64,000 nt of DNA from positions 1 to 64,000 of the forward strand of contig NZ_JABTCF010000009.1 of assembly GCF_014596745.1 (NCBI RefSeq). The letters are read 5' to 3'. A model generated the notes under the pieces. The model saw only the letters and a program-made list of their open reading frames with translations, was not told where the DNA came from and did no database searches. Both the position numbers and the translations under genes were made by a program. The DNA comes from Maribacter aquimaris. GTDB lineage: Bacteria > Bacteroidota > Bacteroidia > Flavobacteriales > Flavobacteriaceae. Positions 18,461 through 26,557 of the stretch are shown here, piece after piece (the stretch's first letter is position 1; each line of letters begins with the position of its first letter).

Positions 18461-19393
18461 TTAGTTATGTGTGACTTTCAATTTGCTGATTCCTACCAAG
18501 CCAAACGAAGACGCATCATAGGAAGCCTCTTTAACCGATTGCAGATAATTACCGACCTTAAAATAACTGGTATCCCCTGAAGTGTTCAACTTTCTCTCAA
18601 AAACCACCTCACCATCTACAAAAACCGTTATGTTTCCTTCTTCCATAACGAGTTTGAAATCATAAACCGTATTCAATCTATACCCGGGCAAACTAATAGA
18701 ACCTCCCTGATTTTCTGTGATATAACCGCTTATCTTTAAATCCACATCCCCGGTTTTCTGGTTAGGTTCCCCTCGAAATTGTAGCCGTATGGTATCATCT
18801 ACATCCACACCGTCATCATTAAAGCCCTGATCCTCGCTAGGGCCATGAATTTGTCCAAAACAAAGCACCCCATCAGTGCCACTGGTGCTTTTGGGCAGCT
18901 GATCCACCCGCACCGTCCATTCCATACTATGAGTACCAGTATCTCCATCCCAATAATTGTTTTCCCCCTCTTTCAATTCCCGAAGTTCAACCCTAGGATT
19001 ATTTGAATTTTTTGAACCCCCTAAACCTCTATAACATTTAAAATAGGTAAAACCATCTTGCACATAAAAATAATTAATATCCACATAATCATCGAATGTC
19101 GTCCCTAAGGCCTCCAATATATTGTCTTCATAAACCGCCTCTTCCCCGATACCATTGAAACTATTCAATTTCCAATCGGCCGAGGTAAGTCCTAATACCT
19201 TACCTGGGATTTCGGGAGTGGACTCCTCCCCTGTTTCAGTTTCGGTTTCGGTTTCGGTTTCAGGCTCTTGAACGATATCCCCAACGACAGTGTCGTCATC
19301 AGTACCATTATCCGAACAGCCAGAAACAAGCACTACAGCGAATAGCATAATCAAAAATGTTTGCAATCTCCCTAAAATAAATTCTTTATCCAT
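18461..19393 (-). CDS. Polysaccharide lyase family 7 alginate lyase, lipoprotein
   Basis: 310 aa from the ATG at 19393 (MDKEFILGR); an upstream start would add ten residues before the signal peptide. A lipobox, LVSGC, puts the acylated Cys at 26. A linker of alternating Thr and Glu (~44-54) then leads to the beta-jelly-roll PL7 domain (~65-310). All three PL7 blocks are present: RVELR (134-138), QIH (181-183) and YFKVGNYLQ (277-285). QIH rather than QVH usually goes with guluronate-containing substrate. It should cleave alginate by beta-elimination at the cell surface. No SusC/SusD or other alginate genes are near; a palindromic operator candidate lies 31 nt upstream. Confidence 0.92.
   Translation of the reverse strand: MDKEFILGRLQTFLIMLFAVVLVSGCSDNGTDDDTVVGDIVQEPETETETETETGEESTPEIPGKVLGLTSADWKLNSFNGIGEEAVYEDNILEALGTTFDDYVDINYFYVQDGFTYFKCYRGLGGSKNSNNPRVELRELKEGENNYWDGDTGTHSMEWTVRVDQLPKSTSGTDGVLCFGQIHGPSEDQGFNDDGVDVDDTIRLQFRGEPNQKTGDVDLKISGYITENQGGSISLPGYRLNTVYDFKLVMEEGNITVFVDGEVVFERKLNTSGDTSYFKVGNYLQSVKEASYDASSFGLVGISKLKVTHN
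19231..19262 (-). repeat. Hexanucleotide repeat encoding the Thr-Glu linker
   Basis: About five near-perfect copies of a GAAACC/GAAACT unit (minus strand) encode the alternating Thr-Glu linker of the alginate lyase. Because the unit is two codons long, copy-number changes would lengthen or shorten the tether without breaking the frame. Confidence 0.7.
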
Positions 19394-19423
19394 AAAATAA
19401 ACTACTCTTAAATACATGAACAT

Positions 19424-19443
19424 TAAATTGGTTAACCAATTTA
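19424..19443. promoter_or_regulatory. 20-bp perfect palindrome, GntR/UxuR-like operator candidate
   Basis: TAAATTGGTTAACCAATTTA is a perfect palindrome 31 nt upstream of the alginate lyase start. Its core AAATTGGTTAACCAATTT differs only at the centre from the E. coli UxuR/ExuR operator AAATTGGTATACCAATTT, bound by FadR-type GntR regulators that answer to uronate products. No GntR gene is in the window, so the regulator would act in trans. Confidence 0.6.
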
Positions 19444-19601
19444 GTCAAGACGATTATATTTCCGACTATAAACTATGTTAAAGTCGATAAAAAACAAGAA
19501 ACATCAACATTAAACGCCTTTCCAAGGCTGTATCCACAAAATAAAACATTGGCGATTGGGTAAATCGAAAGCAACTCCTTTTCTATCCCTAAATTATTCA
19601 A

Positions 19602-19609
19602 TAGCTTTG
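19602..19609 (+). promoter_or_regulatory. Promoter -7 element of gcvT
   Basis: TAGCTTTG matches TAnnTTTG; TTTT lies 19 nt upstream at the -33 position (three of four bases). Transcription would start near 19616, about 13 nt before the gcvT ATG. Confidence 0.5.
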
Positions 19610-19628
19610 CCGCACTAAATAGTCGATT

Positions 19629-20714
19629 ATGAAAGATACCGCCCTTACCAAAACCCACGAAGCCTTAGGTGCTAAAATGGTGCCTTTTGCAGGCTATAAC
19701 ATGCCTGTTTCCTATGAAGGAGTAACTGCCGAACATGAAACCGTTAGGAACGGAGTCGGTGTTTTTGATGTTTCCCATATGGGGGAATTTTTGATTGAAG
19801 GTCCGAATGCCTTGGACTTAATTCAGAAAGTTACTTCTAACGATGCTTCGAAACTTAGTATCGGGAAAGCCCAATACAGTTGTCTTCCCAATGAAAAAGG
19901 TGGTATTGTTGATGATTTGATCGTTTACAGAATCAAGGAAGAGACCTATCTTTTGGTGGTCAATGCATCCAATATAGAAAAGGATTGGAACCATATCTCC
20001 AAATACAATGAAAGTATCAATGCCGAAATGAAAGATCTTTCAGCAGATTATTCCCTATTGGCCATTCAGGGGCCAACGGCTGTGGAAGCGATGCAAAGTC
20101 TAACCTCGGTTGATTTAAGCAATATCAAGTTCTACAATTTTGTGGTTGGTGATTTTGCAGGTATCGACCACGTTATCATCTCAGCAACAGGATATACCGG
20201 TTCTGGCGGATTTGAAATATACTGTAAGAACAGCGAGGTACAGCAAGTATGGGACAAGGTTTTTGAGGCCGGTGCCGATTATGGCATAAAACCCGTTGGG
20301 TTGGCCGCCAGGGATACACTTCGTTTAGAAATGGGCTATTGCCTATATGGAAATGATATTACCGATGAAACCTCCCCTTTTGAAGCAGGTTTGGGGTGGA
20401 TCACAAAGTTCTCAAAGGATTTTGTACATAGTGAAGCCTTGGCAAAAGAGAAAGCACATGGTCCCGAAAGAAAGCTAGTTGGTTTTGAATTGGATGAACG
20501 TGGTATTCCACGACACGGTTATGACATTGTTGACAATCATGGAAAAACCATAGGTGAAGTGACATCGGGAACCATGTCTCCCTCCTTGGGAAAGGGAATT
20601 GGACTGGGTTACGTGCCTGTCATATTCTCTGAAGTAGGTAGCAAAATCAATATTCAAATACGAAAAAAAGCGGTACCGGCTACTGTAGTTAAATTACCTT
20701 TTTATAAAGGCTAG
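19629..20714 (+). CDS. gcvT: Glycine cleavage system aminomethyltransferase (T protein)
   Basis: 361 aa. The T protein transfers the methylene group of the lipoyl-bound aminomethyl intermediate to tetrahydrofolate and releases ammonia. It has the family start [20 protein letters not shown], then [53 protein letters not shown] and the C-terminal [20 protein letters not shown]. gcvP and gcvH are not in the window. The neighbouring genes are unrelated, apart from possible co-transcription with the SDR gene 28 nt downstream. Confidence 0.96.
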   Translation: MKDTALTKTHEALGAKMVPFAGYNMPVSYEGVTAEHETVRNGVGVFDVSHMGEFLIEGPNALDLIQKVTSNDASKLSIGKAQYSCLPNEKGGIVDDLIVYRIKEETYLLVVNASNIEKDWNHISKYNESINAEMKDLSADYSLLAIQGPTAVEAMQSLTSVDLSNIKFYNFVVGDFAGIDHVIISATGYTGSGGFEIYCKNSEVQQVWDKVFEAGADYGIKPVGLAARDTLRLEMGYCLYGNDITDETSPFEAGLGWITKFSKDFVHSEALAKEKAHGPERKLVGFELDERGIPRHGYDIVDNHGKTIGEVTSGTMSPSLGKGIGLGYVPVIFSEVGSKINIQIRKKAVPATVVKLPFYKG

Positions 20715-20742
20715 GCATGTATAAGCCAAGGAATGCTGTTTG

Positions 20743-21570
20743 ATGGTGGAAGGAGGAAAAAAAATATTGATATTGGGGGCAAGTGGTTTTATAGGTAACG
20801 CCATTTACAGGGAGCTGCGTTCCTATTTTGACACCTATGGCACTTATAATTCCGCTAGAAGATCATTTGAGGGCAACCAGCAGTTTATTAAATACGACCT
20901 GGAAGCCGATGATATCTTCCCGGTTTTAGAAAAGATACGTCCACAAATCGTCATTTCCGCCGTACGTGGAAATTTTGCCTCCCAAATACAGGCGCACCAA
21001 CATTTGGTGGAATACGTGGCTGAAAACAATTGTAGGTTGATCTTTATATCATCGGCCAATGTATTTGATGCTTACAGCAAATATCCCTCATACGAAAATG
21101 ACAAAACGCTTTCGGAAAGTATTTATGGTAGGCTTAAGATAAAAATCGAGAACATGATGATGCGCTTGCCAAGCGACAAGATGGCCATCCTTAGGGTCCC
21201 CATGGTCTTTGGCAACTCTTCGCCCCGTATAAAGGAAATAAAGAACCTTATTTGGGGTAATGAACCCATTGAAGTCTTTCCCAATTTAATCATGAATGTC
21301 ACCCATGATGATAAATTGACCCAACAAATCCATTATTTGATCAACCAAAACAAAAGTGGTATTTATCATTTAGGGAGTAAGGATCTGGTACACCATGAAG
21401 ACTTCATCAAGGAAGTTGTTGAACGTATCGGTAAATTCAACCCTATCTTTAAAAGGGTTTACACCACCAACGACGATCGTTATCTGGCTGTTTTGGCCAA
21501 AACCAATAAACTCCCCAAAAACCTCCAAACCACGTACCAAGAAATCATAGATCATCATATTTCGATATAA
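20743..21570 (+). CDS. SDR-type NAD(P)-binding sugar nucleotide reductase/epimerase-like protein
   Basis: 275 aa. The Rossmann start KKILILGASGFIGNAIYREL, the FISSANVFDA strand, and the YGRLKIKIENMM helix (Tyr-x-x-x-Lys catalytic pair) place it in the extended SDR/RmlD group. The later LRVPMVFGN and IYHLGSKDLVHHEDF blocks are typical of dTDP-4-dehydrorhamnose reductase-like proteins. The substrate cannot be told. The ATG at 20743 follows a TTG; an SD-like GGAAGGAGG lies just inside the coding region. It is 28 nt after gcvT. Confidence 0.82.
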   Translation: MVEGGKKILILGASGFIGNAIYRELRSYFDTYGTYNSARRSFEGNQQFIKYDLEADDIFPVLEKIRPQIVISAVRGNFASQIQAHQHLVEYVAENNCRLIFISSANVFDAYSKYPSYENDKTLSESIYGRLKIKIENMMMRLPSDKMAILRVPMVFGNSSPRIKEIKNLIWGNEPIEVFPNLIMNVTHDDKLTQQIHYLINQNKSGIYHLGSKDLVHHEDFIKEVVERIGKFNPIFKRVYTTNDDRYLAVLAKTNKLPKNLQTTYQEIIDHHISI

Positions 21571-21596
21571 GGTCGCACTTTAAGCGTATGGTTTTA

Positions 21597-21604
21597 TAAC
21601 TTTG
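21597..21604 (+). promoter_or_regulatory. Promoter -7 element of the pterin dehydratase gene
   Basis: TAACTTTG is an exact TAnnTTTG; no good -33 element is seen at the expected distance. It would start transcription near 21611, so the ATG at 21620 is the real start rather than upstream TTG. Confidence 0.4.
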
Positions 21605-21619
21605 GTCAAAACCAGAACC

Positions 21620-21907
21620 ATGATAAAGCTAAGTGAAACAGAAATTCAACAAAAACTACAGGAACTAGAGGGCTGGGAATATATCGATGGTGCCATCGAA
21701 ACCACTTTTGAGTTCAAGAACTTTAAAGAAACCTTTTCCATCATGACCCGCATTGCCTTTGAATGCGAGGCCCAAAACCACCATCCTAACTGGAGCAATG
21801 TATACAACACCCTCAACATTCGGCTGAACACCCATGATGCCAACGGAGTAACCCAAAAAGATTTTCAATTGGCACAAAGTATTGAGGGGATTATTGATAG
21901 TGAATAA
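21620..21907 (+). CDS. 4a-hydroxytetrahydrobiopterin dehydratase
   Basis: 95 aa, the normal length for pterin-4a-carbinolamine dehydratase. It dehydrates the 4a-hydroxy pterin formed by aromatic amino acid hydroxylases so the cofactor can be reduced again. The diagnostic active-site string ECEAQNHHPNW (His54, His55) and the later NTHDANGVTQKDF (His72) are intact. Phenylalanine 4-hydroxylase itself is not in the window. It stands alone, after the SDR gene. Confidence 0.93.
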   Translation: MIKLSETEIQQKLQELEGWEYIDGAIETTFEFKNFKETFSIMTRIAFECEAQNHHPNWSNVYNTLNIRLNTHDANGVTQKDFQLAQSIEGIIDSE

Positions 21908-22023
21908 CGCTCGTTGGCCACTGGGGTCCCTACCAACCAAAACAGGCTGATGCACAAGGACTTTCACCAATCGTTGAAATCCCTGAATCCATAATTCATA
22001 AAGACTCCTTTGAAAATTTGGAA

Positions 22024-22037
22024 AAGAACATGTTCTT
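22024..22037. promoter_or_regulatory. 14-bp perfect palindrome upstream of the YebC gene
   Basis: AAGAACATGTTCTT is a perfect palindrome 86 nt upstream of the YebC family gene, in a 215-bp intergenic region with no other recognised feature. It may be an operator; no binding protein is suggested by the sequence. Confidence 0.3.
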
Positions 22038-22122
22038 CTCGTCATTCTTGGATTGCTTTATGGGCCATTACTTTGTAAATTTTCTTAAATTTACAGCCGT
22101 TTAACAATATACATCACAAATT

Positions 22123-22833
22123 ATGGGAAGAGCTTTTGAATTCAGGAAGGCACGTAAAATGAAAAGATGGTCCGCGATGTCCAAGGCGTTTACACGTATT
22201 GGGAAAGACATTGTAATGGCCGTAAAGGAAGGTGGTCCCGATCCTGATTCAAATTCAAGGCTTAGAGCGGTTATACAGAATGCCAAATCCGTGAATATGC
22301 CCAAGGACAATATCGAGAGGGCCATCAAAAGGGCCACCGATAAAAGTCTCGGTGATTATAAAGAGGTGCTTTTCGAGGGGTATGCCCCCCATGGTATCGC
22401 CATATTGATTGAAACGGCAACGGACAACAATACAAGGACCGTAGCGAACATCCGTAGTTATTTTAATAAATGTAACGGTAGTCTAGGTACATCGGGTTCT
22501 GTTGAATTCATGTTCGACCATACCTGCAATTTTAGAATAGATGCTGAAGGAATCGACCCTGAGGAACTTGAACTTGAAATGATCGATTTTGGCGCGGAAG
22601 AGGTTTTCGTCGACGATGATGGTATTTTGATCTACGCCCCTTTTGAAAGTTTCGGGGCCATTCAAAAAGAACTGGAACACAAAGAAATAGAGATTTTATC
22701 CTCGGGATTTGAGCGTATTCCACAAGTGACTAAAAAACTTAGTGAAGAGGAAGTCGCCGACGTTGAAAAATTATTGGAAAAAATCGAAGAAGACGATGAT
22801 GTACAAAATGTATATCATACCATGGAGGAATAA
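22123..22833 (+). CDS. YebC/PmpR family transcription or translation regulator
   Basis: 236 aa, full length. The family start MGRAFEFRKARKMKRWSAMSK is intact, as are GPDPDSNSRLRAVIQNAK, MPKDNIERAIKRA, and the mid-domain EGYAPHGIAILIETATDNNTRT. The family includes PmpR-type DNA-binding regulators and, as shown more recently for YebC/TACO1, factors that help ribosomes through proline-rich stretches. The exact role here is open. The C-terminus is acidic. It converges with the acyltransferase gene 6 nt away. Confidence 0.92.
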   Translation: MGRAFEFRKARKMKRWSAMSKAFTRIGKDIVMAVKEGGPDPDSNSRLRAVIQNAKSVNMPKDNIERAIKRATDKSLGDYKEVLFEGYAPHGIAILIETATDNNTRTVANIRSYFNKCNGSLGTSGSVEFMFDHTCNFRIDAEGIDPEELELEMIDFGAEEVFVDDDGILIYAPFESFGAIQKELEHKEIEILSSGFERIPQVTKKLSEEEVADVEKLLEKIEEDDDVQNVYHTMEE

Positions 22834-22839
22834 GAATCC

Positions 22840-23376
22840 TTATGACAGTTCAGGTTTTTTGCCCACAACACCTTTGAAGAACTCCTTATAAATCTTAAAA
22901 TCCGCTTCACTATTTTCCGTGGGGGTATAAGGCTGTGAGAATTTTATTTGCTTTCGACCATAATCAAAGGCAACCAAAACAATGGGCACGTTCGCGGCTT
23001 TGGCAATATAATAGAACCCTGTTTTCCATTGATCGACTTTTTTACGGGTACCTTCCGGTGAGAGTGCTAATCTAAAAACTTCCTTTTCTTCAAATATTTG
23101 GGCAATAGCCGATACGGTATCACTGCTTTTTGAGCGATCTATGGGCGCTCCACCCATCCACCTGAAATACCATCCAAAAGGAGGTTTAAACAGACTTTTT
23201 TTAGCAATAAAGCTCATATCCTTATTTATCACCCTTCGAATCAGGAGTCCTAGAAAAAAGTCGACCCAACTGGTATGGGGCACAACGACCAGCATACATT
23301 TCTTTAAATCGGGAAATTTCCCGATGATTTTCCAACCGAGTAACTTGAAGTAAATAAATTTTGCGAGTGTATGCAT
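22840..23376 (-). CDS. PlsC-like 1-acylglycerol-3-phosphate acyltransferase
   Basis: 178 aa, a short member of the PlsC/LPLAT family. The acyltransferase block HTSWVD (His34, Asp39; HX4D), the FRWMGGAPIDRS strand and ALSPEGTRKK block III are present. There is no separate membrane helix beyond the hydrophobic N-terminus. Its start is 9 nt after the kdnB-like gene, the last of a tight minus-strand run with kdsB, so it may work on lipid A or phospholipid in envelope assembly; the acceptor is not known. Confidence 0.85.
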   Translation of the reverse strand: MHTLAKFIYFKLLGWKIIGKFPDLKKCMLVVVPHTSWVDFFLGLLIRRVINKDMSFIAKKSLFKPPFGWYFRWMGGAPIDRSKSSDTVSAIAQIFEEKEVFRLALSPEGTRKKVDQWKTGFYYIAKAANVPIVLVAFDYGRKQIKFSQPYTPTENSEADFKIYKEFFKGVVGKKPELS

Positions 23377-23385
23377 TTTTTAGGC

Positions 23386-24516
23386 TTAGATCTTTTCGTA
23401 GATCGATTTCAATTTGGCGGGAGTAATGGTCTTTCTCCACTCTTTTCCCAATGCATTTTCCCATAAAGGTTCCATGCCCATAGCGACAGTGATCATCGTA
23501 TCGAATTCATCATCACTTAAATTGGCGCACACTCCCTTAGGTAAATGAATGCCATGTTTTTCCTGCATTATCTTGAACAAGATCACATCTTTTGGATAGA
23601 ACTCTTCCAAATGTTGGAAAACAAGGCAATTCCCTATACCATGTTTTACACCCAAGAGATATGAAAGTCCGTAACTCATGGCATGTGCAACCCCAACTTG
23701 GGAATAGGCGATACTCATACCCCCATGCCAAGAGGCCATCATTAATTTATCCCTAGCATCATCTTCGGACAACCCCTCAAGGAATACTTCCTTACAAAGC
23801 TGAAAAGCCTTCTCTCCATAACTTTGACTGAAGGCGTTCAAATAAGTGCCATTCAAGGATTCCACACAGTGGATAAAACAATCCATACCTGTATAAAACC
23901 ATTGATCTTTTGAAACCCCTTTGGTCAAATCAGGATCTAAAACCACTTGATCAAAGGTTGTGAAATCGGAATTAATCCCTAGTTTCTTTTCTGGACCCAA
24001 GAGAACGGTGGTTCGTGAAACCTCGGCCCCTGTTCCACTAATGGTAGGGATACCTACATGATATACCGATGGTTTGTTCACCAAATCCCACCCCTGGTAT
24101 TTCGCGGCACTCCCCTCATTATTCATCATTATGGCAACGGCCTTGGACAGATCCATTACCGTTCCCCCACCAATACCGACGATACCGGACGGAGCTTCCT
24201 GAAAATCAGTTTTAATTTTTTCTACAAGGGCATCTACCTGATTGGTCTTAGGCTCCTCGTCAGCTGAAATAAAAATAATACGATCATTGCATATAGCCGG
24301 TATGCGCGCTACCAATGCCTTACCTTCAAAAACATCGTCAACCAAAAAAATGAATGGAGCTTCTGAATTTAACCGTTTGACCATTAATATAGTCCCCAAT
24401 TGATCAAAACAACCTTTGCCAAATACCACGCGAGGTACCATAGGAAAGTTCCTATATCGCTCTTTTTGCATCGGTAAAGTATCTTCTGCTACTACACTAT
24501 TGTTCTTTAACTCCAT
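23386..24516 (-). CDS. kdnB: KdnB-like Kdo 8-oxidase (iron-containing alcohol dehydrogenase family)
   Basis: 376 aa group III metal-dependent alcohol dehydrogenase. The nucleotide-fold loop GIGGG (114-118) and four metal ligands are intact: Asp212 and His216 in GMDCFIHCVESL, His278 in VGVAHAMSYGL, and His292 in GVKHGIG. Many strings (FLVDDV, DEEP, YQGWDL, GIPTISGTGAE, DQWFYTGMDC and SQVGV) match what I remember of Shewanella oneidensis KdnB, which oxidises C8 of Kdo on the way to 8-amino-Kdo. Location two genes from kdsB supports this. The PLP partner kdnA is not in the window. Gaps of 4 and 9 nt to its neighbours indicate an operon. Confidence 0.8.
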   Translation of the reverse strand: MELKNNSVVAEDTLPMQKERYRNFPMVPRVVFGKGCFDQLGTILMVKRLNSEAPFIFLVDDVFEGKALVARIPAICNDRIIFISADEEPKTNQVDALVEKIKTDFQEAPSGIVGIGGGTVMDLSKAVAIMMNNEGSAAKYQGWDLVNKPSVYHVGIPTISGTGAEVSRTTVLLGPEKKLGINSDFTTFDQVVLDPDLTKGVSKDQWFYTGMDCFIHCVESLNGTYLNAFSQSYGEKAFQLCKEVFLEGLSEDDARDKLMMASWHGGMSIAYSQVGVAHAMSYGLSYLLGVKHGIGNCLVFQHLEEFYPKDVILFKIMQEKHGIHLPKGVCANLSDDEFDTMITVAMGMEPLWENALGKEWRKTITPAKLKSIYEKI

Positions 24517-24520
24517 AACA

Positions 24521-25222
24521 CTAATTCAAATAGTCTAGAATATCCCTTAAACTATTTATTTTCAAATATTTATAATCATCCTTTTCAATCGACACCTGCT
24601 CATGTTGCCAGGTAGTATGAAAAGGGACATGTACTGCTTTGGCCCCAATATTCAGTATCGGTAATACATCTGATTTGAGGGAATTCCCGATCATTAAAAA
24701 TTCATCAACCTCTATTTCAAGATGTTCCAAAAGATTCTTATAATTGGCTTCTTTCTTATCGCTTAACACCTCGACATGGTGAAAATATTCAGAGAGTCCA
24801 GACCTTTCAAGCTTTCGCTCCTGGTCCAACAAATCCCCTTTGGTCAAAACGATCAATCGATATTTACCGCTCAATGCCTTTAGAACATCCTTAACACCAT
24901 CCAATAATTCCACTGGATGGGCTATCATATCCTTTCCAAGATTCAGGATTTTATGAATCGTTGCTTGTGAAACCCGATTATTTGACAATTCCAGGGCCGA
25001 TTCAATCATGGAAAGCATAAACCCTTTAATTCCATACCCGTAGAGTTCCAAATTGTCCATCTCCTTTTTAAAAAGTTCCTGGTCAATTTTATTCTTGGTC
25101 TCAAAACCCTCTAGCAAATCAGCAAAAAGTTCTTCGGTATCGCGAAAGTATGTTTCGTTCACCCATAGCGTATCATCGGCATCGAAACCGATCACTTTTA
25201 TGTTCTTGAAATCTACTTCCAT
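24521..25222 (-). CDS. HAD family hydrolase
   Basis: 233 aa. The HAD motif [11 protein letters not shown] (Asp14, Asp16), a helical cap around residues 20-100, motif II VLTKGD, the lysine of motif III, and motif [15 protein letters not shown] are visible. The cap type is like YigB/phosphoglycolate-phosphatase relatives, not KdsC, which lacks a large cap. It overlaps the kdsB stop by 10 nt and precedes the kdnB-like gene by 4 nt, so it may dephosphorylate Kdo-8-phosphate or a modified relative; this is inference from position. Confidence 0.85.
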   Translation of the reverse strand: MEVDFKNIKVIGFDADDTLWVNETYFRDTEELFADLLEGFETKNKIDQELFKKEMDNLELYGYGIKGFMLSMIESALELSNNRVSQATIHKILNLGKDMIAHPVELLDGVKDVLKALSGKYRLIVLTKGDLLDQERKLERSGLSEYFHHVEVLSDKKEANYKNLLEHLEIEVDEFLMIGNSLKSDVLPILNIGAKAVHVPFHTTWQHEQVSIEKDDYKYLKINSLRDILDYLN

Positions 25223-25941
25223 GCAGCCTGGGCCTTTTTCAAATCTTCGGGGGTATCGATTTCGATACCTGTAACCTTGGTTTCTACCATTTTTATTTTT
25301 TTGCCATACTCCAAATACCTTATGGCCTCTATTTTTTCCTTGGCTTCCAAGGGCATCATCGGCAATCGGTGAAAATCCATTATGGCCCTCTTCCGAAAAG
25401 CATAAATCCCTTTGTGTTTATAATAGATATCCGTAATACTGGTATCTCGAGGATAAGGTATTGGGGATCTCGAAAAATAGATAGCAAAATTACGATTATC
25501 AACAATAACCTTTACCGTGTTCGGATTCTTAATTTCGTCCCAATCATTGATTTTCACCATAAGTGAGGCCAAATCGATTTCGGCATCGGTATCATCCTCA
25601 AACACCTGCAAAACACTTGCCAAACTTTCACGATCCGTAAAAGGTTCATCCCCTTGTACATTGACAATGATATCGACATCCATATCCGCGACGGCCTCCG
25701 CAATACGGTCACTACCACAATCATGCTCCTCTATACTCATAATTGCATTTCCTCCGGCATTGGTTATCGTGTCGTAAATGACATCACTATCGGTAACGAC
25801 ATAAACTTCATCGAACAATTGCGTATTAATGGCCGCCTCATACGTTCGAAGTATGACCGGTTTTCCTGATAGATCCTGCATTAACTTAGCAGGGAATCTC
25901 GAAGCCGCATAACGTGCGGGAATCATGGCGATAATTTTCAC
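25213..25941 (-). CDS. kdsB: 3-deoxy-manno-octulosonate cytidylyltransferase
   Basis: 242 aa. It activates Kdo (or, in Shewanella, 8-amino-Kdo) with CTP to the CMP sugar for lipopolysaccharide core assembly. The family start [25 protein letters not shown], the [15 protein letters not shown] loop, NVQGDEPF and [10 protein letters not shown] are all present. It starts 22 nt after DUF4126 and overlaps the HAD gene by 10 nt. Which octulosonate it prefers cannot be told from the sequence, but a KdnB-like gene two positions downstream makes the 8-amino form possible. Confidence 0.94.
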   Translation of the reverse strand: MKIIAMIPARYAASRFPAKLMQDLSGKPVILRTYEAAINTQLFDEVYVVTDSDVIYDTITNAGGNAIMSIEEHDCGSDRIAEAVADMDVDIIVNVQGDEPFTDRESLASVLQVFEDDTDAEIDLASLMVKINDWDEIKNPNTVKVIVDNRNFAIYFSRSPIPYPRDTSITDIYYKHKGIYAFRKRAIMDFHRLPMMPLEAKEKIEAIRYLEYGKKIKMVETKVTGIEIDTPEDLKKAQAAWK

Positions 25942-25963
25942 TCTTTCCTATTTAGTTGATTGA

Positions 25964-26533
25964 TTATGATTTTTTCCTTGGCCTTAGTTTACGGTATATC
26001 GCAAAGATGAATACCAAAATTGCCACGACCAAAAAAGCCGCCAATATGGGGGCAAAAATCGAAGCTGCCGTAACCACTACCGCAGTTCCTGTTTCGACAG
26101 TTGACACCAATGGATTTGCTATTCCACCAGTTGTGGCTGTCGATGCCAGACGGGTAGAAGCACCAGCTCCCTTAATCGCCGTGGCGGTACCACCCCCGGC
26201 GATTATTGCCAAGGACCAAGTAACCACGGGATCCAAATTGGCCACCGTTGATACCATCACCGCTGTTCCTGCGATGGCCGCCAAAGGTATGGCAATACTA
26301 TCTAATAAATTATCTACCCAAGGAATAAAATAGCCGAATATTTCAGCCAAAGTGGCTACCCCTAAGGTTATTAACGCTGCGATGCTTCCTATCCATTGCC
26401 AATTGTCATTTAATTCCCAGACCCCGAAATAAGAGGCCAGGCTCAATGCGAACAATGGCAGAAAAATGCGAAAACCAACAGAAGCGGCCAGTCCTATACC
26501 CAAGAAAATACTGATGATGGTTTCAGAGTTCAT
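25964..26533 (-). CDS. DUF4126 membrane protein
   Basis: 189 aa with about five hydrophobic helices. The conserved pattern is an N-terminal GIGLAASVGFRIFLPLFALSL, a middle PWVDNLLDSIAIPLAAIAGT, then a Gly/Ala/Thr-rich segment (IIAGGGTATAIKGAGASTR). The C-terminus is basic (YRKLRPRKKS). It matches my memory of DUF4126, whose function is unknown. It lies 24 nt after the helicase gene and 22 nt before kdsB. Confidence 0.82.
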   Translation of the reverse strand: MNSETIISIFLGIGLAASVGFRIFLPLFALSLASYFGVWELNDNWQWIGSIAALITLGVATLAEIFGYFIPWVDNLLDSIAIPLAAIAGTAVMVSTVANLDPVVTWSLAIIAGGGTATAIKGAGASTRLASTATTGGIANPLVSTVETGTAVVVTAASIFAPILAAFLVVAILVFIFAIYRKLRPRKKS

Positions 26534-26557
26534 TTTTATACTTTGTACTAAAATAGG

